A stretch of 64,000 nucleotides of DNA from Pseudomonas brassicacearum subsp. brassicacearum (GTDB lineage Bacteria > Pseudomonadota > Gammaproteobacteria > Pseudomonadales > Pseudomonadaceae). A program made the translations under genes and the position numbers. The notes beneath the pieces are model-generated. The model saw only the letters and a list, made by a program, of their open reading frames with translations, was not told the DNA's origin and did not search any database. Location: positions 212,693-276,692 of the forward strand of contig NZ_VZPJ01000009.1 of assembly GCF_008801605.1 (NCBI RefSeq), in the 5' to 3' direction. Positions 36,175-45,285 of the stretch are shown here, one piece after another (within the stretch, counting starts at the first letter, position 1; every line of letters begins with the position of its first letter).

Positions 36175-36657
36175 TTAATGCGCGTCCCACTGCCGCACGC
36201 GAACGCGGCAGTGCTTCATGGCGTTGACGATGTGTTTTTCCACCAGTGCCCGGGAAATGCCCAGGCGCTCGGCGATTTGCGGGTGGGACAGGCCTTCGAG
36301 CTTGCGCAGCAGGAAGCTCTCGCGGCACAGCGGCGGCAGCTCGGCCAGGGCACGCTGGAGCATGTCCAGGCGCTGGCCGTGGTCGAGACTGGAATGGGGC
36401 GACGGGGTGAAGAAGCGCTCTTCGCTGTCCAGCACCTCCAGGGATTCGACCTGGCGCAGGGTATTGCGCCGATGCCCGTCGATCACCAGGTTCAATGCCG
36501 TGCGATAGAGGAACGCCCGGGGCTGTTCAATGGGGGTGTCGCTGGCGCGCTCCAGCACCCGTACATAGGCGTCATGCACCACATCCTCGGCCGCCTGGCG
36601 GTTGCCTAGCCTGGCGTTCAGGAAACACACCAGCTCGCGATAGTAGTTTTCCAACAT
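36175..36657 (-). CDS. fpvI: ECF sigma factor FpvI (FecI family)
   Basis: 160 residues from the ATG at 36657 (MLENYYRELVCFLN). Sigma-2 region with NRQAAEDVVHDAYVRVLE and the RAFLYRTALNLVID helix; sigma-4 region with ELPPLCRESFLLRKLEGLSHPQIAERLGISRALVEKHI in family positions. It directs RNA polymerase to the ferripyoverdine receptor gene, on release by the anti-sigma factor FpvR. Start: the TTG at 36672 lengthens it by five residues; the ATG fits FpvI and has GGGAG close by. A Fur-box-like sequence lies ~95-115 bases upstream. Between this gene and pvdR, where fpvR sits in P. aeruginosa, there is no anti-sigma gene. Confidence 0.9.
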   Translation of the reverse strand: MLENYYRELVCFLNARLGNRQAAEDVVHDAYVRVLERASDTPIEQPRAFLYRTALNLVIDGHRRNTLRQVESLEVLDSEERFFTPSPHSSLDHGQRLDMLQRALAELPPLCRESFLLRKLEGLSHPQIAERLGISRALVEKHIVNAMKHCRVRVRQWDAH

Positions 36658-36750
36658 GACTCCCGTGCGCAATGGCTGCGACCGCTATCCGTGCCCACTC
36701 GGCATGCCCGGGACAGGCAATGGCACGATGGTGGCAGATTCAATCGCGTA

Positions 36751-36773
36751 ATTTATAGTAATTCTCATATAGA
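36751..36773 (-). promoter_or_regulatory. Candidate Fur box upstream of fpvI
   Basis: Minus strand ATATGAGAATTACTATAAAT resembles the Fur operator pattern (AATGAGAATTATTATCATT-like). It is ~95 bases before the fpvI ATG. Judged by eye only. Confidence 0.5.
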
Positions 36774-36882
36774 TTTAAAGCTTTGGTTTGTATCCGGGCT
36801 GATTCATTCATTTGCAGTGGCGCCGAGAACCGCTGTTGTGGCGAGGGAGCTTGCTCCCGCTCCTACAAGTGTTTCACACCAG

Positions 36883-36906
36883 TAAATTCCCGCCCGGAAC
36901 GCTCGT
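36883..36906 (+). promoter_or_regulatory. PvdS iron-starvation box of pvdRT-opmQ
   Basis: TAAAT at 36883-36887, 16 bases, CGT at 36904-36906; exact consensus. The pvdR ATG is 68 bases downstream. Confidence 0.9.
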
Positions 36907-36973
36907 TTACCAGAACAGCCTCCCGTCCCTGCCCTTCCTGGGACGGGCCCGATATCACCGGCCGGAACCCCGC

Positions 36974-38122
36974 ATGAAACGTCCCCGCCCTACCCGACGC
37001 GCCTGGCTTCTCACCTTCGCTCTGCTTCCGGCCGTGGCCTTCGCCGCGTGGCAAGCGGTCGCGCCAAGCCGGGCGCCCCTGGTCACCGCGCCCGTCACCC
37101 GTGGCGATATAGAAAACAGCGTCACCGCCCTGGGCACCCTGCAACCGCGGCGTTATGTCGACGTCGGCGCCCAGGCGTCCGGGCAGATCCAGAAGATTCA
37201 TGTGGAAGCCGGCGACGAGGTGCGCGAAGGCCAGTTGCTGGTCGAAATCGACCCATCCACACAAAAAGCCCGGCTCGACGCCGGGCGTTTTTCCATCGAG
37301 AACCTCAAGGCCCAGCTCCAGGAACAGCGCGCCCAGCACGACCTGGCGCAGCAGAAATCCCGCCGCCAGCAGCAACTCAAGGCCGGCGGCGCCACCCGCG
37401 AGGAAGACGTGCAGACAGCCCAGGCCGAAGTGCGAGCGACCCAGGCACGCATCGACATGTTCCAGGCGCAGATCCGCCAGGCCCAGGCCAGCCTGCGCAG
37501 CGACGAGGCTGAATTGGGCTATACGCGCATCTATGCGCCGATGAGCGGCACCGTGGTCGCCGTCGGTGCCCGGGAAGGCCAGACCCTCAACGCCCAGCAG
37601 CAAACCCCGTTGATCCTGCGCATCGCGCGCCTGTCGCCGATGACCGTCTGGGCCGAAGTTTCGGAAGCCGACATCGGCCACGTCAAACCGGGCATGACCG
37701 CTTACTTCACCACCCTGGCCGGCGGCAGTCGGCGCTGGAGCAGCACCGTTCGCCAGATCCTCCCGGTGCCGCCACGTCCGCTGGAAGCCAGCCAGGGCGG
37801 CAGCCCCAGCGGTGGGCGCAGCGGCAGCGAACGGGTGGTGCTCTACACCGTGTTGCTCGACGTCGACAATGCCGACCGCGCGCTGATGACCGACATGACC
37901 GCCCAGGTGTTTTTTGTCGCCGCCCAAGCCAACGACGTGCTGACCGTGCCCATCACCGCCTTGCAGGACACCGGCCAGGTGCGGGTGCTGGCCGACAATG
38001 GCGATGTCCAGCCACGCACCGTTCGCACTGGCGTCAGCGATCGGCTGCGCACCGAAATTGTCGACGGCCTGAGCGAAGGCGACCGGGTGCTGATCGGCCC
38101 GGCTACCGGCAGCGGAGGCTGA
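36974..38122 (+). CDS. pvdR: Pyoverdine efflux periplasmic adaptor PvdR
   Basis: Membrane-fusion (MacA-like) subunit of the PvdRT-OpmQ pump, which secretes or recycles pyoverdine and expels wrong-metal complexes. 382 residues: N-terminal membrane anchor (~10-27), biotinyl-lipoyl half-motifs (LVEIDPSTQ; YAPMSGTVVAVGAREG), an alpha-hairpin coiled coil (~95-165) rich in Gln/Ala and a beta-barrel domain. The stop abuts the pvdT ATG (TGAATG), which couples translation. PvdS box upstream. The ribosome-binding site is poor. The frame stays open to 36812. Confidence 0.95.
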   Translation: MKRPRPTRRAWLLTFALLPAVAFAAWQAVAPSRAPLVTAPVTRGDIENSVTALGTLQPRRYVDVGAQASGQIQKIHVEAGDEVREGQLLVEIDPSTQKARLDAGRFSIENLKAQLQEQRAQHDLAQQKSRRQQQLKAGGATREEDVQTAQAEVRATQARIDMFQAQIRQAQASLRSDEAELGYTRIYAPMSGTVVAVGAREGQTLNAQQQTPLILRIARLSPMTVWAEVSEADIGHVKPGMTAYFTTLAGGSRRWSSTVRQILPVPPRPLEASQGGSPSGGRSGSERVVLYTVLLDVDNADRALMTDMTAQVFFVAAQANDVLTVPITALQDTGQVRVLADNGDVQPRTVRTGVSDRLRTEIVDGLSEGDRVLIGPATGSGG

Positions 38123-40093
38123 ATGAACACGCCCCTGATCGAACTGCGGAACATTCGCAAGGCCTACGGCGGTGGCGACAGCCCTCGGGTGGAGGTGCTG
38201 CGCGGCATCGACTTGGCCATTCACGCAGGGGAATTCCTGGCGATTGTCGGGGCGTCCGGCTCCGGCAAATCCACCTTGATGAACATCCTCGGCTGCCTCG
38301 ACCGCCCCACCAGTGGCGAGTACCGTTTCGCCGGCGAAGACGTCGCCAATCTGGGCAACGATGAACTGGCCTGGTTGCGGCGCGAAGCGTTCGGTTTCGT
38401 GTTCCAGGGCTATCACCTGATCCCCTCTGGCACCGCCCAGGAAAACGTCGAGATGCCGGCCATCTACGCCGGCACCTCGGCCGCCGAGCGCCACGCCCGG
38501 GCCAGCGCCCTGCTCGATCGCCTGGGCCTGGCCAGCCGCACCGGCAACCGCCCCCATCAATTGTCCGGCGGCCAGCAGCAACGAGTGTCGATAGCCCGCG
38601 CCTTGATGAATGGCGGCCACATCATCCTCGCCGACGAACCCACCGGCGCCCTCGACAGCCAGAGCGGCATCGAAGTCATGGCCTTGCTCGACGAACTGGC
38701 GAGCCAGGGCCATGTGGTGATCCTGATCACCCACGACCGCGAAGTGGCGGCCCGGGCCAAGCGCATCATCGAGATCCGCGACGGACTGATCATCAGCGAC
38801 AGCGCCAGCTCCTTGCCGAGCGAGGTGCCAGCCAACCCAAAGGCACTGCAAGCCGTGGACCTGCGCCAGCGCCTGAGTGCCGGCAGCGAACACAACGGCG
38901 CCTGGAAAGGTGAGCTGGTGGACGCGGTACAAGCGGCGTGGCGGGTCATGTGGATCAATCGCTTTCGCACCGCCCTGACGCTACTGGGCATCGTCATCGG
39001 CGTGGCCTCGGTGGTGGTCATGCTGGCCGTGGGCGAAGGCAGCAAGCGCCAGGTCATGGCCCAGATGGGCGCCTTCGGCTCGAACATCATCTACCTCAAC
39101 GGCACCGCGCCAAACCCGCGCGCCGCCAAGGGCATCATCAGCGAATACGACCTGGCCGCCCTCGCCGCCCTGCCCGAGGTGCAACGGATCATGCCGGTCA
39201 ACGGTGCCAACGCCAGCGTGCGTTTCGGCAACCTCGACCACACCAGCTATGTCGGCGGCAACGACACCAATTTCCCGACCATCTTCAATTGGCCGGTGGC
39301 CGAGGGCAGCTACTTCAGCGAAGCCGACGAACGCAGCGCCGCGGCAGTGGCGGTGATCGGCCACAGGGTCCGGCAGAAACTGCTCAAGGATGTCGCCGAT
39401 CCCATCGGCCGCTACATCCTGATCGAGAACGTGCCGTTCCAAGTGGTCGGCGTACTGGCCGAAAAAGGCGCCAGCTCCGGGGACTCCGACGCCGACAACC
39501 GTGTGGCGGTGCCCTACTCCGCCGCCAGCGTGCGGCTGTTCGGCACGCGTCATCCCGAGTACGTGGTGATCGCCGCCAAGGACGCGGGTAAGGTCCAGCA
39601 GGCCGAGCAAGCCGTCTCGCGGACGCTGTTGCGCCTGCACGACGGCAAGCAGGATTTCGAACTGACCAACAACGCCGCGATGATCCAGGCCGAGGCGCGC
39701 ACCCAGGGCACGCTGTCGCTGATGCTCGGCGCCATCGCCGCGATTTCACTGTTGGTGGGTGGCATCGGCGTAATGAACATCATGCTCATGACCGTGCGCG
39801 AACGCACCCGCGAGATCGGCATCCGCATGGCTACCGGCGCCCGGCAGCGCGACATCCTGCGCCAATTTCTCACCGAAGCGGTGATGCTCTCGGTGGTCGG
39901 CGGGCTCGCCGGTATCGGCCTGGCCCTGCTGGTGGGCGGCGCGTTGCTGCTGGGCAATATCGCCGTGGCCTTCGAATGGCTGGCGGTGTTCGGCGCCTTC
40001 GGCTGCGCCCTGGTCACCGGCGTTGTCTTCGGTTTCATGCCGGCCCGCAAGGCCGCCCGCCTCGACCCGGTCGCGGCCCTCACCAGTGAATGA
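38123..40093 (+). CDS. pvdT: Pyoverdine efflux ABC transporter PvdT (MacB-like)
   Basis: 656 residues. N-terminal ATPase (~1-230) with Walker A GASGSGKST, LSGGQQQR signature and Walker B HIILADEPTGALDS; then a membrane domain with one helix near 275, a large periplasmic domain (~310-530) and three C-terminal helices with the conserved VGGIGVMNIMLMTVRERTREIGIR in family position. Forms the tripartite pump with PvdR and OpmQ; the opmQ ATG follows after 10 bases. Confidence 0.96.
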   Translation: MNTPLIELRNIRKAYGGGDSPRVEVLRGIDLAIHAGEFLAIVGASGSGKSTLMNILGCLDRPTSGEYRFAGEDVANLGNDELAWLRREAFGFVFQGYHLIPSGTAQENVEMPAIYAGTSAAERHARASALLDRLGLASRTGNRPHQLSGGQQQRVSIARALMNGGHIILADEPTGALDSQSGIEVMALLDELASQGHVVILITHDREVAARAKRIIEIRDGLIISDSASSLPSEVPANPKALQAVDLRQRLSAGSEHNGAWKGELVDAVQAAWRVMWINRFRTALTLLGIVIGVASVVVMLAVGEGSKRQVMAQMGAFGSNIIYLNGTAPNPRAAKGIISEYDLAALAALPEVQRIMPVNGANASVRFGNLDHTSYVGGNDTNFPTIFNWPVAEGSYFSEADERSAAAVAVIGHRVRQKLLKDVADPIGRYILIENVPFQVVGVLAEKGASSGDSDADNRVAVPYSAASVRLFGTRHPEYVVIAAKDAGKVQQAEQAVSRTLLRLHDGKQDFELTNNAAMIQAEARTQGTLSLMLGAIAAISLLVGGIGVMNIMLMTVRERTREIGIRMATGARQRDILRQFLTEAVMLSVVGGLAGIGLALLVGGALLLGNIAVAFEWLAVFGAFGCALVTGVVFGFMPARKAARLDPVAALTSE

Positions 40094-40103
40094 ACCCCAC
40101 GCT

Positions 40104-41498
40104 ATGAAAGTCCACCTGACCCTCCTGGCCGCCAGTCTTTTACTGGTGGCCTGCGGCACCCCTTTGTCGGCACCAGACAGCGGCCTCCAACCGCCACCGG
40201 CCTGGCAGAACCTCGATACGCCCGGCGCACGAGCGGATAACCAGCAATGGTGGACGCACTTCGGTAGCCCGCAATTGAACCGCTTGATCGAGCAAGCGCG
40301 CCTGGACAGCCACGACCTCGCCGCTGCCATGGCTCGGGTGCGCCAGGCCGAGGCCAGCGCGGTGATCGCCGGCGCGCCGTTGCTGCCAGCGGTCACGGCC
40401 GGGCTCAACGGCAATCGCCAGCAATTGTTGCGCGGCAAGGGCTACAGCCAGCTGGATGTGGATCGGAACAACCGCACCATCGATTACTACGACGCCAACC
40501 TCAGTGCCACTTATGAGCTGGATTTCTGGGGCGGCAAACGGGCGGCCCGGGACAGTGCGTTGAAGACGTTGTCGGCCAGCCAGTTCGACCGCGCGACGGT
40601 GGAGTTGACCCTGCTCAGCGGCGTCGCCAACAACTACACCCAGGCCTTGTCCCTGCGCGAGCAACAGCGCATCGCCGAACAGAACCTGGGCAACGCCCAA
40701 CGCGTACTCGATCTGGTGCAGACCCGCTACGACGCCGGCAGCGCCACGGCCCTGGAACTGTCCCAGCAAAAAAGCCTGGTGGCGGCCCAGCAACGCCGCT
40801 TGCCCCAGGTGCAGCAACAGGCCCGCGAAGCCTTGATTACCCTGGCGACGCTGCTGGGGCAACCGGTGCAGTCGGTCACACTCGACGACGACAGTTTCGA
40901 CCGCCTGCACTGGCCGGCCATCGACGCTGGCGTGCCCAGCCAATTGCTGAGCCGCCGCCCGGACATCGCCGCCGCCGAAGCCCGCCTCGCCGCCGCCCAG
41001 GCCGACATCACCGTCGCCCGCGCCGCCATGCTGCCCAGCGTGACCCTGGGCCTGAGCCTCGCCACCGGCGCCGACATCGCCGACCAGTTGCTGCGCAACA
41101 ACGTCTACAACCTCGGCGCCGGCCTGGCCGCGCCGATATTCAACAATGGCCGCCTGAAGGCCGAACGAGACAGGACCATCGCGCGCCAGGAGGAACTGCT
41201 GGACCTCTACCGCGCCGCCATCATCAACGGCTTCGCCGACGTCGAAAAAGCCCTGAACGGCATCAACGGCCTGGACCGCCAACGGCAGTGGCAAAGCGAA
41301 GAACTGCACCAGGCCCAGACCGCCTTCGACATCGCCCAACGCCGCTACCAGGCCGGCGCCGAAGACCTGCTTACCGTACTGGAAACCCAACGCACCCTCT
41401 TCGCCGCCCAGGACATGAACGTGCAATTGCGATTGGCGCGGGTGCAGGCGAGCGTGGCGTTGTACAAGGCGTTGGGTGGGGGTTGGCAGGTCATGTAG
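40104..41498 (+). CDS. opmQ: Outer-membrane efflux channel OpmQ (NodT/OprM type)
   Basis: 464 residues. Lipoprotein signal MKVHLTLLAASLLLVACGT with the lipobox LVAC (Cys at ~17); then two repeats of outer-membrane efflux protein helices. Third component of the PvdRT-OpmQ pump. A 129-bp tandem repeat array begins just after its stop. Confidence 0.95.
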   Translation: MKVHLTLLAASLLLVACGTPLSAPDSGLQPPPAWQNLDTPGARADNQQWWTHFGSPQLNRLIEQARLDSHDLAAAMARVRQAEASAVIAGAPLLPAVTAGLNGNRQQLLRGKGYSQLDVDRNNRTIDYYDANLSATYELDFWGGKRAARDSALKTLSASQFDRATVELTLLSGVANNYTQALSLREQQRIAEQNLGNAQRVLDLVQTRYDAGSATALELSQQKSLVAAQQRRLPQVQQQAREALITLATLLGQPVQSVTLDDDSFDRLHWPAIDAGVPSQLLSRRPDIAAAEARLAAAQADITVARAAMLPSVTLGLSLATGADIADQLLRNNVYNLGAGLAAPIFNNGRLKAERDRTIARQEELLDLYRAAIINGFADVEKALNGINGLDRQRQWQSEELHQAQTAFDIAQRRYQAGAEDLLTVLETQRTLFAAQDMNVQLRLARVQASVALYKALGGGWQVM

Positions 41499-41960
41499 GC
41501 CTTTACATTTCGATCGTTCCCACGCAGAGCATGGGAACGATCGGGTCGCGGGGGGCTGTGAAGATCGTTCCTCACGCTCCGCGTGGGAATGCAGCCAGGG
41601 ACGCTCCGCGTCCCAAAGAGCCGAACGCAGAGCGTCCGTAGAGGCGTTCCCACGCAGAGCGTGGGAACGATCGGGTCGCGGGGGCTGTGAAGATCGTTCC
41701 TCACGCTCCGCGTGGGAATGCAGCCAGGGACGCTCCGCGTCCCAAAGAGCCGAACGCAGAGCGTCCGTAGAGGCGTTCCCACGCAGAGCGTGGGAACGAT
41801 CGGGTCGCGGGGGCTGTGAAGATCGTTCCTCACGCTCCGCGTGGGAATGCAGCCAGGGACGCTCCGCGTCCCAAAGAGCCGAACGCAGAGCGTCCGTAGA
41901 GGCGTTCCCACGCAGAGCGTGGGAACGATCAGTCAATGGTGTTCATCCAGTTAGGAAGGG
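41499..41960. repeat. 129-bp tandem repeat array between opmQ and pvdP
   Basis: Three full units of ~129-130 bp start at 41515, 41645 and 41774, and a partial fourth at 41903 ends near 41931. Each holds several dyads: cgttcccacgcagagcgtgg, cctcacgctccgcgtgggaa and gacgctccgcgtccc. Related sequence without the array recurs near 57760. The reverse-strand frame across it encodes a repetitive product that should be rejected as a gene. It lies between two convergent operons, opmQ and pvdP. Confidence 0.93.
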
Positions 41961-43577
41961 TTAAACCGGTTTGGATTTGAGATTGCGCGCATACCACGGC
42001 CGCTGCGGCACGCGGCGGAACAGTTCGGAGAGCTTTTTGTCATCGCTGCCGAAGGTGATGCGCAGCGCCAGTTTCATGGTTTCCGGGTCCATTTCCACCG
42101 AACGCCCAACCTGCAGCCCCGGCGTGGTGCTGCAACCGTGGGTGTCCGGGCCTAGCCAAGGGTCGGCGATTTCCACCCAGCGGCCCGGGGCAAACCAGGG
42201 CACGCCGTTGACTTCAAGCCGGCTCACTTCCCCTGGGTGGAAACGTTCGTGGGCACGGAACCAGTCTTCGATACGGTCGTCGATCCAGCCGTGGAAGGCC
42301 CAGAACACCGGGTTCACGTGGGAGGAAAACGGATCGCCGAGAAAGTCGTTTTCCGGGGCGAACCAACGCTGGGCGAAGTCCGACGGGTCGCGGGCGAACG
42401 GTACCGGGTGGCCGTTGGACGGGTCGCGTGGCACCGAAGCCCAGCGCATGTGCAGCCAGTCGTGCAGGCCCAGTTCCACTTCCGAACCAAACTGACCCAG
42501 GGTCAGCTTCGACAGGTAGCGCGGGTCGCGGTAGCGTGATTCCCAGACCTGGAAATTGCTGTGGTACGTCTCGGCGGTCTTGATGTCGCTGACCCACTGG
42601 GCGTACTGCTCGTCTCCCCTGGCCAGCCAGGTCGGCGGCAAGGCCGTGCCATCGTGGTTGTCGAGGTAGCGGGCGAACCCAAGGCGATCGCGCTCAAGCT
42701 CCGGTTGCGGCAAGGGGAAGTGCGACCACGACGGCAGCGGCTGGAACGAACGCGCCGTGCCGAGCATGTGCCGGTGCATGAAAAAGAAGTCCACGCCCGA
42801 GCCGTTGCGATCCTTGCGCTTGCCGCGAGCATCACGCTCCTGATCCCGAGGCCCAGGCTGCCAACCGATGCCGCGCAGGGCGTTGCGCTTGTCCTCGTCC
42901 AGGGTGTGCCATTTGTCCCGGGTGGCATGCCAGAGCTGGTGGAACAGCCGATGCTCGGGCGACACCAGCCAGGCCAGCAGCGCCGGGCTCAGCGGCGTGC
43001 GCTCCCGAGCCTCGGGGAAACGCTGCTTGAGGGCGATGAAATGATTGTCCTGTTCAGGCAGCGCCAAGGGACGGTCCAGGCGCCACACACGACCACTGAG
43101 GGTGGCGCTGCCGGCATTGCCAAAGCTGGCCCAGACTTCGTCCAGGGTCATGGTGAATTCATAGTCCGGCGCGTCCTGTCGAGCACTCATCAGCCGCCAG
43201 CTCAGTTGCTTCGGGTCGGTGCCGGCCAGGTCGCCCAACACCCGATAACGCGGCTCGTCGGTAGCGCGCAAGCGTTCGGCGCTGTCGAGGTAGCCCACCA
43301 GGCCACGGCCCCTCTGGCCGATATCGAGGAAGACCTGCAGATCGTCCTGGGGCAAGCCTTCGAGGCCGGCGTCGCGGCCGGTGAAACGGATCGTCCAGAT
43401 GCCCCGCAACGTATCGGCCCGGCGCTGGCCCGCTACGTCAGCCACGTCGAACGATGCCTCGCCGGGGGTGATGCTCGGGTCCGGTCGGGTCAGTTCGCGA
43501 TGCCCGTAATACACCGCAGGCACGGCGGCACCGGTCAGCGCCAGGCCTGCCATGAACCATCGTCGAGAAATCGTCAT
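41961..43577 (-). CDS. pvdP: Pyoverdine tyrosinase PvdP
   Basis: Periplasmic copper enzyme that oxidises ferribactin's Tyr/Dab unit on the way to dihydropyoverdine (chromophore formation). 538 residues (PAO1 ~544). N-terminal Tat signal with SRRWFMAG (RR motif) and hydrophobic core. Copper ligands: FFFMHRHMLG, HDWLHMRW and FWAFHGWIDD. The C-terminus has a placeholder-like region. ATG at 43577; an exact PvdS box lies 47-70 bases upstream. Confidence 0.95.
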   Translation of the reverse strand: MTISRRWFMAGLALTGAAVPAVYYGHRELTRPDPSITPGEASFDVADVAGQRRADTLRGIWTIRFTGRDAGLEGLPQDDLQVFLDIGQRGRGLVGYLDSAERLRATDEPRYRVLGDLAGTDPKQLSWRLMSARQDAPDYEFTMTLDEVWASFGNAGSATLSGRVWRLDRPLALPEQDNHFIALKQRFPEARERTPLSPALLAWLVSPEHRLFHQLWHATRDKWHTLDEDKRNALRGIGWQPGPRDQERDARGKRKDRNGSGVDFFFMHRHMLGTARSFQPLPSWSHFPLPQPELERDRLGFARYLDNHDGTALPPTWLARGDEQYAQWVSDIKTAETYHSNFQVWESRYRDPRYLSKLTLGQFGSEVELGLHDWLHMRWASVPRDPSNGHPVPFARDPSDFAQRWFAPENDFLGDPFSSHVNPVFWAFHGWIDDRIEDWFRAHERFHPGEVSRLEVNGVPWFAPGRWVEIADPWLGPDTHGCSTTPGLQVGRSVEMDPETMKLALRITFGSDDKKLSELFRRVPQRPWYARNLKSKPV

Positions 43578-43623
43578 TGCCTTACCTGTGTTCGGCCCTG
43601 GAGCGGGCTTTATCCAAGCTAGA

Positions 43624-43647
43624 ACGATGGGGGGGCTGACAAATTTA
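43624..43647 (-). promoter_or_regulatory. PvdS iron-starvation box of pvdP
   Basis: Minus strand TAAAT (43647-43643), 16 bases, CGT (43626-43624). Exact consensus. Confidence 0.92.
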
Positions 43648-43666
43648 TAGGGGCTGTTACGGCCTC

Positions 43667-43809
43667 ATCGCGAGCAGGCTCGCTCCCACAGGGGAGCTGA
43701 GTACATTCGGCAGAGGCTGGTCAGCTGTAAGGTCGCCTCGCGAGCAAGCTTTGCTCCCACAGGTGAAACCCATTGCAATTGCACTGTGGGAGCAAAGCTT
43801 GCTCGCGAT
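43667..43809. repeat. Three REP copies in the pvdP/pvdM gap
   Basis: Two copies in one orientation (43667-43691, 43737-43762) and one in the other (43784-43809); the last two form a REPIN. Confidence 0.87.
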
Positions 43810-43827
43810 GGCGGCCCCGAGGACGCC

Positions 43828-43851
43828 TAAATTTCCCCGCCGATCACTCGT
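43828..43851 (+). promoter_or_regulatory. PvdS iron-starvation box of pvdMNO
   Basis: TAAAT 43828-43832, 16 bases, CGT 43849-43851. Exact consensus. The pvdM ATG is 64 bases downstream. Confidence 0.92.
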
Positions 43852-43914
43852 TCTCCCCAGATAGCAAAGGCCCCCGCGCCTGTCCTTCCAAGGCGAACCT
43901 GACTGAGATCGGCA

Positions 43915-45285
43915 ATGACAACACCTCGTTCGAAAAAGGCTCTTTTCATCGGCCTGCCCCTGGCCCTGGCGTTGGCCGTCGGTGCTGGCGTCGCGGCTTG
44001 GGACCATTGGTGGCGGGACAACCCCGGCTACCCGGTCAAGGTGATGAAAGAAGCCAGGGAACTGCACGAACGCCTGCTGTCCTTCGACAGCCACATCACC
44101 GTGCCGCTGGATTTCGGCACCGCTGGCAACGAAGCCGACAAGGACGGCAAGGGTCAGTTCGACCTGGTCAAAGCCAACCGCGGCCACCTGTCCGGCGCGG
44201 CCCTGACGGTGTTCGGCTGGCCGGAGTTGTGGAACGGACCCAACGCCCCGCACAAGCCCACCGCCGGCTTCGTCGAGGAAGCGCGCAACCAGCAGGAAGT
44301 GCGCTACAAGATCATCACCGGCATGGTCCGCGACTTCCCCAACCAGGTCGCCATCGCCTACACCCCGGATGATTTCCGCCGCCTGCACGGCGAAGGCAAG
44401 TTCGCGATCTTCATCAGCATGCTCAACGCCTATCCCCTGGGCCACGACCTGAACCTGCTGGACCTGTGGACAGCGCGGGGCATGCGCATGTTCGGCTTCA
44501 GCTACATCGGCAACAACGACTGGGCCGACTCCTCGCGTCCACTACCGTTCTTCAACGATTCGCCCGACGCCCTCGGCGGCCTGTCGGATATCGGCAAGCA
44601 AGCGGTGACGCGCCTGAACGACCTGGGCGTGATCATTGACGTGTCGCAGATGTCGACCCAGGCCCTGGAGCAAGTCGCGCAACTGAGCCGCACGCCGCTG
44701 GTGGCCTCCCATTCGGCGCCACGGGCGATGGTGGACATTCCACGCAACCTCAGCGACAAGGAAATGCAACTGATCAAGGCCAGCGGCGGCTTGGTGCAGA
44801 TCGTCGGCTTCTCCCAGTACCTGCGCCCGCTGACGCAAAAGACCCAGGACAAACTCAACGCCCTGCGTGAGCGTTTCGACCTGCCGCCACTGCCCAACCT
44901 GGCGATGGCGCTGATGCCCGGCGACCCGATCATCGCCGCCTGGCCGGAACAGAAATTCGGCGAATACGCCGGCCAGCTCTACGGCATCCTCGAAGACGAA
45001 CCCAAGGCCAGCCTCAAGGACCTGGGGGACGCCATCGACTACACCGTGCGCAAGATCGGCATCGACCACGTCGGCATCAGTTCGGACTTCAACGAAGGCG
45101 GCGGTGTGAAAGGCTGGGAGAACGTCGGCGACATCCGCAACGTCACCGCCGAACTGCTGACCCGCGGCTACTCCGAAGCCGACATCGCCAAACTGTGGGG
45201 CGGCAATTTCCTGCGGGTCTGGGACCAGGTCCAGAAAGCCTCCCGCCCCGCCATCGCCTCGACCCAGAAGACCGTCCAGCCATGA
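43915..45285 (+). CDS. pvdM: Pyoverdine maturation protein PvdM (membrane dipeptidase family)
   Basis: 456 residues, with an N-terminal membrane anchor/signal (~8-30: KALFIGLPLALALAVGAG). Renal-dipeptidase (M19) fold with FDSHITVPLDFG, LVASHSAPRAM and the C-terminal DHVGISSDFNEGGG. In the periplasm it is needed for the PvdP step; its own peptidase reaction is not established. The last base of the stop region overlaps the pvdN start (ATGA). Confidence 0.95.
   Translation: MTTPRSKKALFIGLPLALALAVGAGVAAWDHWWRDNPGYPVKVMKEARELHERLLSFDSHITVPLDFGTAGNEADKDGKGQFDLVKANRGHLSGAALTVFGWPELWNGPNAPHKPTAGFVEEARNQQEVRYKIITGMVRDFPNQVAIAYTPDDFRRLHGEGKFAIFISMLNAYPLGHDLNLLDLWTARGMRMFGFSYIGNNDWADSSRPLPFFNDSPDALGGLSDIGKQAVTRLNDLGVIIDVSQMSTQALEQVAQLSRTPLVASHSAPRAMVDIPRNLSDKEMQLIKASGGLVQIVGFSQYLRPLTQKTQDKLNALRERFDLPPLPNLAMALMPGDPIIAAWPEQKFGEYAGQLYGILEDEPKASLKDLGDAIDYTVRKIGIDHVGISSDFNEGGGVKGWENVGDIRNVTAELLTRGYSEADIAKLWGGNFLRVWDQVQKASRPAIASTQKTVQP

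Larger units (their letters stand above)
36658..36973. other. fpvI/pvdR divergent intergenic region, no fpvR
   Basis: 316 bp. Contains the candidate Fur box for fpvI (36751-36773), a degenerate REP-like piece (36838-36862) and the PvdS box for pvdR (36883-36906). No open frame with a FecR/FpvR-type sequence was found on either strand. Confidence 0.8.
43578..43914. other. pvdP/pvdM divergent promoter region with REP cluster
   Basis: 337 bp holding the two PvdS boxes (43624-43647 minus; 43828-43851 plus) and three REP copies between them (43667-43691, 43737-43762, 43784-43809). Confidence 0.85.

Noticed and set aside
36691..36885. 64-aa frame as a possible FpvR remnant
   Set aside because: No resemblance to FecR/FpvR, no membrane segment, overlaps the Fur-like box.
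36863..38932. 689-aa open frame on the minus strand across pvdR/pvdT
   Set aside because: Fully antisense to pvdR and pvdT, which have clear domains and a PvdS box.
40140..41936. 598-aa open frame on the minus strand with repeated SHALRGN-type segments
   Set aside because: It is antisense to opmQ and its repeats come only from the 129-bp DNA repeats; no ribosome-binding site.
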